A stretch of DNA of 64,000 nucleotides from Nitrospira sp. (GTDB lineage: Bacteria > Nitrospirota > Nitrospiria > Nitrospirales > Nitrospiraceae): assembly GCA_030692565.1 (NCBI GenBank), contig JAUYAO010000022.1, forward strand, positions 1 to 64,000, written 5' to 3'. Positions within the stretch are counted from its first letter, which is position 1. Every line of letters starts with the position of its first letter. Positions 1 through 7,883 of the stretch are shown here, piece by piece. The notes under the pieces are model-generated. The model saw nothing but the letters and a program-made list of their open reading frames with translations. It searched no databases and was not told the DNA's origin. The translations under genes and the position numbers were made by a program.

Positions 1-141
1 GGCGTCCGGTCAAGCCGACCTCGGCTCATCCGTGGCGCAAACGCCTGCTGCCGGAAGGGACAACACGCGCGGCGGCGGGCATCGCCTAAACCGGACATTT
101 CTACTATGGGAGAAAGAGGACATTTCTACTGTGGCTTGACA
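1..141 (+). mobile_element. 3' end of an insertion sequence (transposase tail plus right end)
   Basis: Positions 3-89 read as the last 28 codons of a transposase ending in taa; the peptide contains HPWRK followed by a basic tail, which resembles the C-terminus of integrase-core transposases of the ISNCY/IS481 kind (family resemblance from memory). Just after the stop the motif GGACATTTCTACT occurs twice (94-106 and 119-131), the second followed by GTGGCTTGACA, which is what a terminal inverted repeat would look like. The rest of the element lies outside the window, so the family and the exact end (about 141) are inferred. Confidence 0.6.
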
Positions 142-157
142 CCGCCTTTCTCCTCGT

Positions 158-186
158 TTGACACCCACCAGGCCTTTTGTTACTCT
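158..186 (+). promoter_or_regulatory. sigma70-type promoter for the isoprenoid genes
   Basis: TTGACA (158-163), a 17-bp spacer and TACTCT (181-186). It lies between the IS end and the polyprenyl synthase. Because the -10 box is at 181-186, a start codon at 177 is unlikely and the ATG at 231 is favoured. Confidence 0.6.
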
Positions 187-230
187 CCAAAAAATTCAGA
201 GCCGGTCGTGATAAACCTCTTTTTATCTCC

Positions 231-1121
231 ATGAACATTAAGGACTATCTCGAACAAAAGCGGATCGCGGTGGATCGCTTCCTGGATGACGTGAGCCCCC
301 CGGCCACGACGCCGCCGACGACGTTGCACGAGAGCATGCGCTATAGCCTCATGGCGGGCGGCAAGCGAGTGCGGCCGATTCTGACGATCGCCGCGGCGGA
401 AGCCTTGGGAACGACACCACCGGGATTGATGGCCGTCGCCTGCTCGCTGGAGTTCATCCATACCTATTCGCTGATTCACGATGATCTGCCCTCGATGGAC
501 AACGACGACTTCCGCCGCGGGAAACCGACCAATCACAAAGTCTACGGCGAAGCGATGGCGATCCTCGCCGGCGACGCCCTGCTGACCATGGCCTTCGATC
601 TCTGCAGCCGGCCCGATCTGATGAAGGGCTGCGATCCGATGCGGCAGGTCCGCTTGATTCAGGAACTGGCCTACGGCTCCGGCAACGTGGGCATGGTCGG
701 CGGCCAGGTGTTCGACATTCAAGCCGAGAACAAGGATATCGACCTGCCGACGCTGCAGAATATTCACAAACACAAGACCGGCATGTTGATGCGCGCAGCC
801 GTGCGGATGGGTGCCATCGCCGCCGGGGCGACCGATCGGCAGCTCGACGACATGACAGGTTACGCCGAGGATATCGGCCTGGCCTTCCAGATCGCCGACG
901 ATGTCCTGAATGTGACCGGCACCCGCGAAGAACTCGGCAAAAATCCCAACACAGATGCCGAGCGGGGCAAGAAAACCTATCCGACGTTTTACGGGGTGGA
1001 TGGCGCCAAGAAACTGGCGGACGACTGCGTCGCACGCGCGATCAATCGGCTGTCATCCTTCGGCCCTTCGGCCGATCCGCTCCGCGAGATTGCGCGGTAT
1101 ATCACCAGCCGTCGGAACTAA
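231..1121 (+). CDS. ispA: Polyprenyl (farnesyl/geranylgeranyl) diphosphate synthase
   Basis: Head-to-tail prenyltransferase that condenses isopentenyl diphosphate with allylic diphosphates, supplying C15/C20 precursors for hopanoids, carotenoids and quinones; cytosolic. The 296-residue protein has the GGKRVRP substrate-binding motif near residue 43, the first Asp-rich motif DDLPSMDNDD at 84-93, and the second at 223-227 as DDVLN, where family members usually have DDxxD, so the third Asp is Asn. The frame is open upstream to a TTG at 177, but that codon lies before the -10 box; the ATG at 231 gives the usual family N-terminus. No good Shine-Dalgarno precedes it. Followed by hpnA and a carotenoid gene, which fits a lipid-precursor role. 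Chain length cannot be settled from sequence alone. Confidence 0.9.
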   Translation: MNIKDYLEQKRIAVDRFLDDVSPPATTPPTTLHESMRYSLMAGGKRVRPILTIAAAEALGTTPPGLMAVACSLEFIHTYSLIHDDLPSMDNDDFRRGKPTNHKVYGEAMAILAGDALLTMAFDLCSRPDLMKGCDPMRQVRLIQELAYGSGNVGMVGGQVFDIQAENKDIDLPTLQNIHKHKTGMLMRAAVRMGAIAAGATDRQLDDMTGYAEDIGLAFQIADDVLNVTGTREELGKNPNTDAERGKKTYPTFYGVDGAKKLADDCVARAINRLSSFGPSADPLREIARYITSRRN

Positions 1122-1122
1122 A

Positions 1123-1227
1123 CGTGACAGGTGATGCGTGACGCGTGACAAGCGAAGACACGCCGGCATCTCGAACGACCTCATTTTATTGTCACTCGTC
1201 ACCCGTCACTGGTCACCCGTCACTCCC
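1123..1227. repeat. Intergenic inverted heptamer array (element a)
   Basis: The left arm has GTGAC/GTGAT units and the right arm has five GTCAC units spaced exactly 7 nt apart (1191-1228). The arms are largely complementary, so the element can fold into a long imperfect hairpin between ispA and the epimerase. It is one of eight related elements in the window. Confidence 0.8.
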
Positions 1228-1229
1228 CT

Positions 1230-2213
1230 ATGAAAGCTCTGGTCACAGGCGCAACTGGATTCGTCGGCGCGGCAGTCGTCCGCGCCTTGATCAAGACCGG
1301 CGTCGAGGTTCGTGTGTTGGCCCGCCGCGACAGCGACTTCTCCAATCTGCAACAATTTAAGATCGACGGAGCCTACGGCGACCTGCGCGACAAGGAATCG
1401 CTGCGCAAGGCCCTCATCGGCTGCCAGCAGCTGTACCACGTCGCCGCGCACTACGCGCTCTGGGCTCGCAATCCGGCCATCTTCTACGATGTGAATGTGA
1501 CCGGCACGAAAAATCTGCTGGAAGCCGCGCGGGACGTCGGTACGGAACGCATCGTCTACTGCAGCACCATCGGCGCAATCGGGCTGCCGCCGGGAGGCGG
1601 GTTGGGCACCGAAGACACGCCGGTGTCGCTCGAACAAATGGCCGGCCACTACAAACGCTCAAAGTACCTGGCCGAGCTGGAAGTCCTGAAGCTGGCCCAA
1701 CAGGGGCTGCCGGTCGTGATCGTCAATCCCAGCGCGCCGGTCGGCGAAGGCGACGTCAAGCCGACTCCCACCGGGCAGATGATCGTCGAGTTCATGAGAG
1801 GCCGCATGCCGGCCTATATTGAGACGGGCATGAACATCGTCGATGTCGATGATGTCGCCGCCGGCCATCTCCTCGCCATGCAGAAAGGTCGAATCGGCGA
1901 ACGCTATATTCTCGGCACGAAGAATCTGATGTTGCGGGAAGTCTTCGAGATCTTGAGTCGCTTGACCGGCGTCAACATGCCAACCGTGAAGCTCCCGCGG
2001 GAGCTCATTCTCCCGTTGGCCTACCTGAATCTGGCCTTCTCCTGGGTGACCGGCATCCCCCCGCGCATTCCGCTGGAAGGGGTGAAGATGGCCAAGTACA
2101 AGATGCACTACGATTGCAGCAAAGCGATCCGCGAACTCGGGATCCCCCAAACACCGCCGGAAGTCGCGCTCGAAAAAGCGGTGCGATGGTTCCGCGATCA
2201 CCACTACGCCTGA
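1230..2213 (+). CDS. hpnA: NAD(P)-dependent epimerase/dehydratase, hopanoid-associated HpnA type
   Basis: Extended short-chain dehydrogenase of 327 residues. GATGFVG at 7-13 is the dinucleotide-binding loop, and Tyr141/Lys145 (YKRSK) with the preceding STIG segment form the catalytic set. The overall sequence resembles the hopanoid-associated sugar epimerase HpnA, linked in the literature to hopanoid biosynthesis loci. The C-terminal part (LGIPQTPPEVALEKAVRWF) is typical of the family. It lies between polyprenyl synthase and a carotenoid gene, consistent with terpenoid-lipid metabolism. No squalene-hopene cyclase is in the window. The exact substrate is uncertain; dihydroflavonol-reductase-like members share the fold. 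Confidence 0.85.
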   Translation: MKALVTGATGFVGAAVVRALIKTGVEVRVLARRDSDFSNLQQFKIDGAYGDLRDKESLRKALIGCQQLYHVAAHYALWARNPAIFYDVNVTGTKNLLEAARDVGTERIVYCSTIGAIGLPPGGGLGTEDTPVSLEQMAGHYKRSKYLAELEVLKLAQQGLPVVIVNPSAPVGEGDVKPTPTGQMIVEFMRGRMPAYIETGMNIVDVDDVAAGHLLAMQKGRIGERYILGTKNLMLREVFEILSRLTGVNMPTVKLPRELILPLAYLNLAFSWVTGIPPRIPLEGVKMAKYKMHYDCSKAIRELGIPQTPPEVALEKAVRWFRDHHYA

Positions 2214-2225
2214 GGCTCCGCCACT

Positions 2226-3035
2226 GTGGAGTACGTCACCCTCTTCTTCAAAACTATCCTCTTCCGTCCCTACGTCTTCGTCTTCCTGGCGGCTTTTCTC
2301 TTTGCCGCAATCCAATTGATCGGCTGGCCTCGCACCTGGCGCTTCTGGTTGATCAGCTGGGCCACGGCCTTCGTCTGCGAATACTCCTCAACGCGCAACG
2401 GCATCCCCTTCGGCTGGTACCACTACAACGGTTCGACGCTTGGACAGGAACTGTATTTTTCCAACATCCCGTTCATGGATTCGATCTCGTTCAGCTTCCT
2501 GCTCTACGCCGCCTATTGCGTGGCGCTCTGTCTCTTGCAGCCGATCGATCGCACCGCCGCCGCGCTGCCTCTGAGATCCCTGCGCCTGGACATCAACACA
2601 CGCACAAGCTGGCGCCTCTGGATTCTGACAGCGCTGCTATTTGCCTTCATCGATATGGTCATCGACCCGGTCGCGCTCCGCGGTGATCGCTGGTTCCTCG
2701 GCAAGATCTACTACTACCCTGATCCCGGCTGGCACTTCGGTGTGCCCTTCGCCAACTACGTCGGCTGGGCCGTCGTCGGACTGATTTCGCTCGCCATCTA
2801 CTTTCCCCTCGACCGCCGGTTGCCCGCGCTGAATTCCTTCCCCTCGGCCGCCACCACGCTCACGCTCCTTCTTGGAGTCGGTCTCTACTACGGAGTCTTG
2901 GTCTTCAACCTCGCGATGACCTTCTGGATCGGCGAGTCCTTCATGGGGTTGAGCGGCTTGCTCATGCACGTGCCGATGCTCATCCTGCTCGCATCTCGCC
3001 TGGTCGAGACATCGCAGCGCCCTGTCGCCTCGTAG
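2226..3035 (+). CDS. Carotenoid biosynthesis membrane protein (CruF/DUF422 type)
   Basis: Polytopic membrane protein of 269 residues with about seven hydrophobic segments and the conserved polar motif FxCEYSSTRNGIPFGWYHYN near residues 56-76, a signature of the CruF-like carotenoid 1',2'-hydratase/DUF422 family. It starts with GTG 12 nt after hpnA stops, so the two are probably co-transcribed. Together with ispA it suggests acyclic or monocyclic carotenoid production. Hydratase activity is inferred from the family; some members are only annotated as carotenoid biosynthesis protein. Confidence 0.75.
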   Translation: MEYVTLFFKTILFRPYVFVFLAAFLFAAIQLIGWPRTWRFWLISWATAFVCEYSSTRNGIPFGWYHYNGSTLGQELYFSNIPFMDSISFSFLLYAAYCVALCLLQPIDRTAAALPLRSLRLDINTRTSWRLWILTALLFAFIDMVIDPVALRGDRWFLGKIYYYPDPGWHFGVPFANYVGWAVVGLISLAIYFPLDRRLPALNSFPSAATTLTLLLGVGLYYGVLVFNLAMTFWIGESFMGLSGLLMHVPMLILLASRLVETSQRPVAS

Positions 3036-3038
3036 TCG

Positions 3039-3068
3039 TTGGCAATTCTCCGGCAGACTTTGTATAGT
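3039..3068 (+). promoter_or_regulatory. sigma70-type promoter of the cytochrome c gene
   Basis: TTGGCA (3039-3044), 18-bp spacer, TATAGT (3063-3068). The ATG of the cytochrome c gene is at 3080, only 11 nt past the -10 box and without a Shine-Dalgarno, so the transcript may be nearly leaderless. Confidence 0.6.
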
Positions 3069-3079
3069 GACTTGCTCGT

Positions 3080-3700
3080 ATGAAAGCCAAACTCATCGGT
3101 ATGATCATGATCCTGGTTGTCGGCGGACTGGCGTTGCTGGGCTGGTTCGGCTATCAGATGTTCACAACCGGGTTCAGCGCCAAAGCCGAACCCAATCCGC
3201 TTGAAGTCTTACTGGCGCGGCAAGTCCGCTATCTGGCTATTCCGCTTGAGCACCGCAACAAGCCGAATCCTGTGCCGGTCACCCCGGACGTGGTGCAGGA
3301 TGGATTGGCCCACTTTGCCGATCACTGCGCCACCTGCCACGCAAACGACGGCAGCGGCCAAACGCCGATCGGCAAGAATGTCTATCCGAAAGCGCCGGAT
3401 CTGCGCGAATCACCGACCCAGACCATGTCGGACGGCGAACTCTTCTGGGTAATTCATAATGGCATTCGCTTTACTGCCATGCCGGCCTGGGGCGAAGGCG
3501 ATCCGGAGCAGGATCTCGATAGCTGGAAGCTGGTGCATTTCATTCGCCATTTGCCCAAACTCACACCTCAGGAACTGGACACGATGAAGTCGCTGAATCC
3601 GAAGTCCCAGCATGCGGCGGACGAGGAAGCGGCCTTCGATAAATTTCTTCAAGGCGATGACTCGGCTGCCACGACAGCAGGGTCCGGTCATCATCATTAA
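3080..3700 (+). CDS. Membrane-anchored monohaem cytochrome c
   Basis: 206 residues with an N-terminal uncleaved anchor or signal (8-28) and a periplasmic class I cytochrome c domain. CATCH at 83-87 binds haem c covalently, and Met134 in FTAMPAWGE is the likely distal ligand. A charged C-terminal extension ends in HHH. Probably a periplasmic electron carrier; its partner cannot be told from the neighbours. Followed closely by a small exported DUF5666-like protein with its own Shine-Dalgarno. Confidence 0.85.
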   Translation: MKAKLIGMIMILVVGGLALLGWFGYQMFTTGFSAKAEPNPLEVLLARQVRYLAIPLEHRNKPNPVPVTPDVVQDGLAHFADHCATCHANDGSGQTPIGKNVYPKAPDLRESPTQTMSDGELFWVIHNGIRFTAMPAWGEGDPEQDLDSWKLVHFIRHLPKLTPQELDTMKSLNPKSQHAADEEAAFDKFLQGDDSAATTAGSGHHH

Positions 3701-3728
3701 TACTTTTCATAAGGAGCTGGCACCGACC

Positions 3729-4061
3729 ATGGTACGACACCTTCTATTGGCCTTCGCGCTCGTGTTCACGTCCTCCGCCGCCTGGGCCCACGGGTCGGGC
3801 CAGCATGTGCTGGGCACCGTCACGGCGATCGACGGTACCCACATCGAAGTCAAAACTCCCAAGGGGAAAGTGGTCTCGGTGACGCTGACCAAACAAACCC
3901 ACTTCAAGGCCAAGGGCAATCCGTCGTCGACGGAACTCCCTGCGATTGGCGATCGTGTGGTGATCGAAGCGACCAAGGACAAAAAGACGTTGACGGCAAC
4001 GGAAGTGCATTACTCCGCGGCGAAAAAAGTGGCACCGCCGCAGGCGCCTGCGGCGCAATAG
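3729..4061 (+). CDS. Small exported DUF5666-like protein
   Basis: 110 residues: signal peptide (1-20, ending AWA), then a small beta-rich domain (VLGTVTAIDGTHIEVKTPKG) typical of DUF5666/OB-like periplasmic proteins, then an Ala/Pro-rich tail. The frame is open upstream to 3612, but AAGGAG at 3711 sits the right distance from ATG 3729 and only this start gives a signal peptide. Family function is unknown; some relatives are found with metal or copper genes. Confidence 0.75.
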   Translation: MVRHLLLAFALVFTSSAAWAHGSGQHVLGTVTAIDGTHIEVKTPKGKVVSVTLTKQTHFKAKGNPSSTELPAIGDRVVIEATKDKKTLTATEVHYSAAKKVAPPQAPAAQ

Positions 4062-4075
4062 AGGCTCCGTCCGGC

Positions 4076-4531
4076 ATGGAGAGGATTCAGATATCCCGAT
4101 TCGCGCAGGCCTCCCCCTTCCACGGCGGGCTGCGGGCCGCGCTCACCCGCGTGATCACGACCGGTATTGCGGTCTTTCTGGCCGTAGCCATCGTGCCCGG
4201 CATCGAAGCCGCGACGTTGACCGCGGGCGTGGCCGCCGTCCTGGTGCTGACGTTTTTGAATCTCATCCTGCGGCCGATTCTCTTGATCCTCACGCTCCCG
4301 CTGATCGTCCTGTCGCTAGGACTGTTCCTCGTGGTGGTGAATGCCCTGCTTCTGGAATTCACCGCCTACCTCGTGAAAGATTTTACCGTGTCGGGATTCT
4401 GGCCGGCCGTCGGCGGTGCGCTGGTCATCAGCATCGTCACCAGCCTCTTGAACATGCGCCGACTCGAACCGCCGCCGGTTGAGCAGGTCATCGTCGAACG
4501 CCGGGCTCCGAAGATTATCAATCCAGACTGA
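4076..4531 (+). CDS. Phage-holin-superfamily-IV-type inner membrane protein (PF04020)
   Basis: 151 residues with four hydrophobic helices and the characteristic stretch FLNLILRPILLILTLPL after helix 2. Chromosomal members are small membrane proteins of unknown function, and the holin name comes only from sequence similarity. No phage gene is nearby. Ends with a charged cytoplasmic tail (VEQVIVERRAPKIINPD). It starts 14 nt after the preceding gene. Confidence 0.75.
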   Translation: MERIQISRFAQASPFHGGLRAALTRVITTGIAVFLAVAIVPGIEAATLTAGVAAVLVLTFLNLILRPILLILTLPLIVLSLGLFLVVVNALLLEFTAYLVKDFTVSGFWPAVGGALVISIVTSLLNMRRLEPPPVEQVIVERRAPKIINPD

Positions 4532-4550
4532 ACTATCTATACCCGTGTCA

Positions 4551-4579
4551 TTGCATCACCCCTCCATCGTTGCTAGAAT
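4551..4579 (+). promoter_or_regulatory. sigma70-type promoter of the GAF kinase gene
   Basis: TTGCAT (4551-4556), 17-bp spacer, TAGAAT (4574-4579), 27 nt before the ATG at 4607. Confidence 0.6.
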
Positions 4580-4606
4580 GCGATCCCTTAATCGAGAACG
4601 CTACCC

Positions 4607-6430
4607 ATGACCATGCCTGCGACGCAATCGAAACAGAACGCTGAAACCCATTTGCAACGGACGTTGAATACCGCCCTGAATGAACTCGGGACGGATTCGG
4701 CGCTCGCCGCCATCTTCCACCAGGATCAAGGGCCGCTCGTCAGCCATGCCGCCCGCGGCTTTACCCCGCGCGACGTGCAAGCCATTTTACGGACGCTCTC
4801 AACCCAGGCTGCGATCCAATCCATACCGAACGATCAGGAAGCCGGGCGCACCGTCCGATTGCGGCTCATTACGCCTGGCGCCAAGTCGCTCCTCGGCATG
4901 CCGCTCCGCCATCGCCAGCGCACCTACGGTTTTCTTGTTATCGCCCGAAAAGAAAATGCCACCTTCGCCAAGAAGGAAAAAGGCCTGATTGAACAGGCCG
5001 GCGACGACATCACGAAGGCGTTGGAGCGCGAAGGCCTGTTCGACATGAATGTGGTGCTTAGCCGCCCCTATGTGTCTCGCGAGCCGGCACCGGCCGCTCC
5101 GGCGGTCGCGGAAATGTTTGCCGCACCGACCGCGCAATTCACGCCTGAGTTGGAAGAAAAAATCATCAAGGTGCTGGAAGAAGCGAGCCAGTACACGACG
5201 TATGACCGGGCCTGGGCCTGTTATTACGATCCCCTCGCGGGCAGCATGGAAGTGCTCGGCGTGGCCGGCGATCAGAAGAGCGAGAAGGACAGCAAGAAGG
5301 ACATGCGCGCCGGGCACCGGCTCACACTCGATAGCTCGGCCTCCGGCTGGGCCGTCAGGCACCGGAAGCCTCGTGTCGACCATGACCTGGCCTCGACCCA
5401 AGGGCGCTTCCTCGACCATAAGCATCTGTATAAAGAACGGTTCGTCTCCTCTCTCGTGGTTCCGTTCTTTGTCCGCGGGCAAGTCGGCGGAACGCTGACG
5501 CTCGGGTCGAAAGAGGCAGGGCGCTACCAAGCCACTGACGCCCGCACATTGGAACCGATCATCCTGAAGCTCGCCGACCTCCTCCAAGCGCCGCCAGCCC
5601 CGGTCGTAGTCCCGGTGGCCCAGCCGGAAGCCGGATCCGACAACGCCGTCGTCTCCGATGCGGCGCCGACGATTCTGGAGCCGGTGATCCGCAAGCAGGA
5701 GCGGCAAGCCGCCATCGGAGAGTTCAGCGCCTTCCTTGCCACGGAAATCCGGGAGCCGATCGGAGCCATCCGTTCCCAGCTGGAAGAAGTGACCGCCGAA
5801 GGCATTCTTGATTTTGATCCGCAAACCCGCGTCGAAAACGCCATGCGTGATTTGATCCGGGTCGAAGCGATCCTGAACGAGATCCTCGATTTCGCAAAGC
5901 CACTCGAACTGAACCGACGCCTCTGCCGCATTCCCGAAGTGCTCGAAAGCGCGTTAGTAGTGGTGGGAACCGATCTGGAGGTCACGCGCATCCAAGTCAC
6001 AAAGGACTACGCGACGCAAATCGCCCCGGTGCGCGGCGATGAAGCAAAACTCCAGCAGGTCTTTCTGAGCATCTTCAAGAATGCCGGCGAGGCCATGACT
6101 CCCGGCGGCCATCTGCACATTCAAGTGACCCAACATCGCGCCGGCCGCGGCATTGAAGTACAGATCCTCATCAAGAACGATGGCGCCCCTATTCCGGCTG
6201 AAATTCTCGACAAGGTCTTCGAGCCGTTCTTTACGACGAAGCGGTCCGGAACCGGCTTGGGCCTCGCGACCGTCAAGAAAATCATCGAAGAGCATGGCGG
6301 ATCGATTGCCATTGCCAGCGCCCCCGGCGAAGGCACCACGCTGACGATTCGCCTCCCCGGCGTGAGCCGAGGACCGGCTTTCCGCCATCGCGGGCGGGGC
6401 CGGAGACCGGCTCGGAGACCTACGGCCTAG
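4607..6430 (+). CDS. GAF-GAF sensor kinase with a degenerate HisKA site
   Basis: 607-residue cytosolic protein. First GAF-like domain about 12-142, second GAF about 178-325 (YTTYDRAWACYYDP ... GGTLTLGSKEAG), then a HisKA-like helix pair 362-430 and a GHKL ATPase domain about 470-585 with N-box KNAGEAM (491-497), FFTTKRSGTGLGL and HGG. In the HisKA helix the usual H-E-x-x-x-P appears as T379-E380-I-R-E-P384: the phosphoacceptor His is replaced by Thr, while the ATP site looks intact. No response regulator lies beside it. The C-terminus is an Arg-rich tail (RGRGRRPARRP). It may be a non-canonical kinase or an ATP-binding scaffold. Confidence 0.8.
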   Translation: MTMPATQSKQNAETHLQRTLNTALNELGTDSALAAIFHQDQGPLVSHAARGFTPRDVQAILRTLSTQAAIQSIPNDQEAGRTVRLRLITPGAKSLLGMPLRHRQRTYGFLVIARKENATFAKKEKGLIEQAGDDITKALEREGLFDMNVVLSRPYVSREPAPAAPAVAEMFAAPTAQFTPELEEKIIKVLEEASQYTTYDRAWACYYDPLAGSMEVLGVAGDQKSEKDSKKDMRAGHRLTLDSSASGWAVRHRKPRVDHDLASTQGRFLDHKHLYKERFVSSLVVPFFVRGQVGGTLTLGSKEAGRYQATDARTLEPIILKLADLLQAPPAPVVVPVAQPEAGSDNAVVSDAAPTILEPVIRKQERQAAIGEFSAFLATEIREPIGAIRSQLEEVTAEGILDFDPQTRVENAMRDLIRVEAILNEILDFAKPLELNRRLCRIPEVLESALVVVGTDLEVTRIQVTKDYATQIAPVRGDEAKLQQVFLSIFKNAGEAMTPGGHLHIQVTQHRAGRGIEVQILIKNDGAPIPAEILDKVFEPFFTTKRSGTGLGLATVKKIIEEHGGSIAIASAPGEGTTLTIRLPGVSRGPAFRHRGRGRRPARRPTA

Positions 6431-6655
6431 CCTCTCATGGCCGCTACAGCCTCTCCTCGTCGGCAGATGGCCGTCGCTCCGGACCGGCGACTCTTTTCAG
6501 TAGGATAGTTCCCCCGCGCCATGATTCTTGGCCTCGCTTTCTCGCTTGACAGAGATACCCCCCCATCGCTATGATCGCCCCCACTTGATTCGGCCTAAGA
6601 AATTTACTGTTTTTAAACGTATTTTTTCCAGTCACCATTTTCAAAGGAGTAGGGT
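6431..6655. other. Intergenic region without a recognisable gene
   Basis: 225 bp between the kinase and the small secreted protein gene. I see no gene. AAAGGAG (6643-6649) near its end is the Shine-Dalgarno of the next gene. Confidence 0.5.
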
Positions 6656-7021
6656 ATGAAGCTCGTACTCGGCACTATTGCGACCTTGTCCGGTGTGCTT
6701 TTCACGTTGTCGCTGGCCTCGGCCAACCCCGCGCTGCTCCCAAAGCATGAGGGTTATCCGATGAAGAACAGCGGCAGCCCCGTCACTGGCCAACCAACGG
6801 CCAATGATCCGGGTCAATCCGATGCCCGTGGCGAAGCAACCCTACTCAAATCCGCGGACTCCATCAAGAGCTCCCAGCAGAACCTGACCAAGACCGACAA
6901 TGCCCGGATCGTCGAGAGCGCCGGAGCCGGACGGCTTCCGAAGGTGCAGGGTCCGCAGATCCAGATTGCTCCTCCGGTCACTTCCGCCACCAAGATTGGC
7001 ACCGATCGCAAGATCGAGTAG
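6656..7021 (+). CDS. Small secreted protein of unknown function
   Basis: 121 residues with a clear signal peptide (1-23, cleavage near ASA-NPA) and a low-complexity, mainly polar mature part without cysteines. A strong Shine-Dalgarno (AAAGGAG) precedes ATG 6656 and a strong intrinsic terminator follows, so it looks like an independently expressed monocistronic gene. Not recognised as any family. Confidence 0.65.
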   Translation: MKLVLGTIATLSGVLFTLSLASANPALLPKHEGYPMKNSGSPVTGQPTANDPGQSDARGEATLLKSADSIKSSQQNLTKTDNARIVESAGAGRLPKVQGPQIQIAPPVTSATKIGTDRKIE

Positions 7022-7041
7022 TCGACCTGCTATCGCACATG

Positions 7042-7084
7042 AAACGGGGCCGTCGTAAGTGATACGACGGCCCCGTTTTCTTTT
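7042..7084 (+). terminator. Intrinsic terminator
   Basis: Perfect 14-bp stem (7044-7057 with 7063-7076), loop AGTGA, followed by TTTTCTTTT. It ends the transcript of the small secreted protein gene and separates it from the convergent glycosylase gene. Confidence 0.9.
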
Positions 7085-7130
7085 GCCCCCATCGCCAAAT
7101 CCCTGGACGAGCTCTGCGCCCCTTCGACTC

Positions 7131-7709
7131 CTACTCCTGGCTTCGCCTCGGCCTCGCATTCTCCGCCCGGTGCAATCGAAATCGCCAAGGTTTCTTCGCC
7201 CAAGCACCGGCATAGTCGACACCGATTCTGGGGAGCGCGGCTACCTGCCGCCGCAAGATCCGGCTTCCCCGATCCTCAAACCAGAGTGACTCCCGAGCCG
7301 TCAGATCGATTCGATTCAAGCTCCGGTCAATGTGCAATGCGCGGCAGAGCCGCCCGGGACCATCGATCAGCACTTCATCGACTTCAATCGCCCGGATCAG
7401 TACCGCCGCAGGAAACTCCTCCCGCTCCGTCACGACATTCAAACAGTGATGCATCCCGTAAATGAGATACACGTAGGCCATGCCGCTTGGACCGAACATC
7501 ACCTCGGTTCTTTGCGTTTTTCCTTTGGAGGCATGGCAGGCCTTATCCCGCGGGCCGACATAGGCCTCGACTTCGATAATCTTTCCCGCGATCTCACGCC
7601 CGTCAATGAACCGGACGAGATACTTGCCGATCAACGACCGAGCGACTTGAACGGTGGGACGAGAGAAGTGCTGCCGGGAAAGAACTTTTCGGTGCATCCT
7701 CATCGTCAT
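7131..7709 (-). CDS. mpg: DNA-3-methyladenine glycosylase (AAG/MPG family)
   Basis: 192-residue base-excision-repair enzyme that removes alkylated purines such as 3-methyladenine. Family landmarks: LIGKYLVR, KIIEVEAYVGPRDKACHA (with the catalytic Glu), TEVMFGPSGMAYVYLIYGMHHCLNVV, AAVLIRAIE and GPGRLCRAL. Length is normal for the bacterial family. Two more Met codons (residues 3 and 5) are possible starts, so the N-terminus is uncertain by a few residues. Preceded by a dispersed hairpin repeat (7725-7882); no operon partner. Confidence 0.9.
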   Translation of the reverse strand: MTMRMHRKVLSRQHFSRPTVQVARSLIGKYLVRFIDGREIAGKIIEVEAYVGPRDKACHASKGKTQRTEVMFGPSGMAYVYLIYGMHHCLNVVTEREEFPAAVLIRAIEVDEVLIDGPGRLCRALHIDRSLNRIDLTARESLWFEDRGSRILRRQVAALPRIGVDYAGAWAKKPWRFRLHRAENARPRRSQE

Positions 7710-7724
7710 CTCCTGTGCCTGCTC

Positions 7725-7882
7725 AAAACGCCCTTCTCACAAGGCCGCAGGCGACGAAAGCACCGGAGGCGTACCCTTCTCACCCGCCCACCCCCGAGCT
7801 GCGATGCAGCTCCTCCCCGGTGGGGTACGGTGAGGATGCTTTCGAGCCGAGAACGCCGTGAGAAGACGTTTTCAGCAGGCAC
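7725..7882. repeat. Dispersed hairpin element, diverged copy 1
   Basis: Begins GTGCCTGCTCAAAACG and ends CGTTTTCAGCAGGCAC; the ends are complementary at 15 of 16 positions. It shares the order of blocks (CTCAAAA, AAGGCCGCAG, GAGGCGTAC, AGAACGCCG, TTTTCAG) with the copies at 25889, 26922 and 61365, but its outer bases differ on both sides in a matching way. Confidence 0.7.
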
Positions 7883-7883
7883 C

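Noticed and set aside
177-230. Upstream start of polyprenyl synthase at 177
   Set aside because: The -10 box (181-186) overlaps it and the residues have no family similarity.
4076-4531. Prophage holin
   Set aside because: Family name only; there are no phage genes nearby and the gene looks like a chromosomal membrane protein.
4799-5824. 341-codon minus-strand frame
   Set aside because: Mirror of the GAF kinase gene; high GC makes long antisense frames common, and the product has no recognisable domain.
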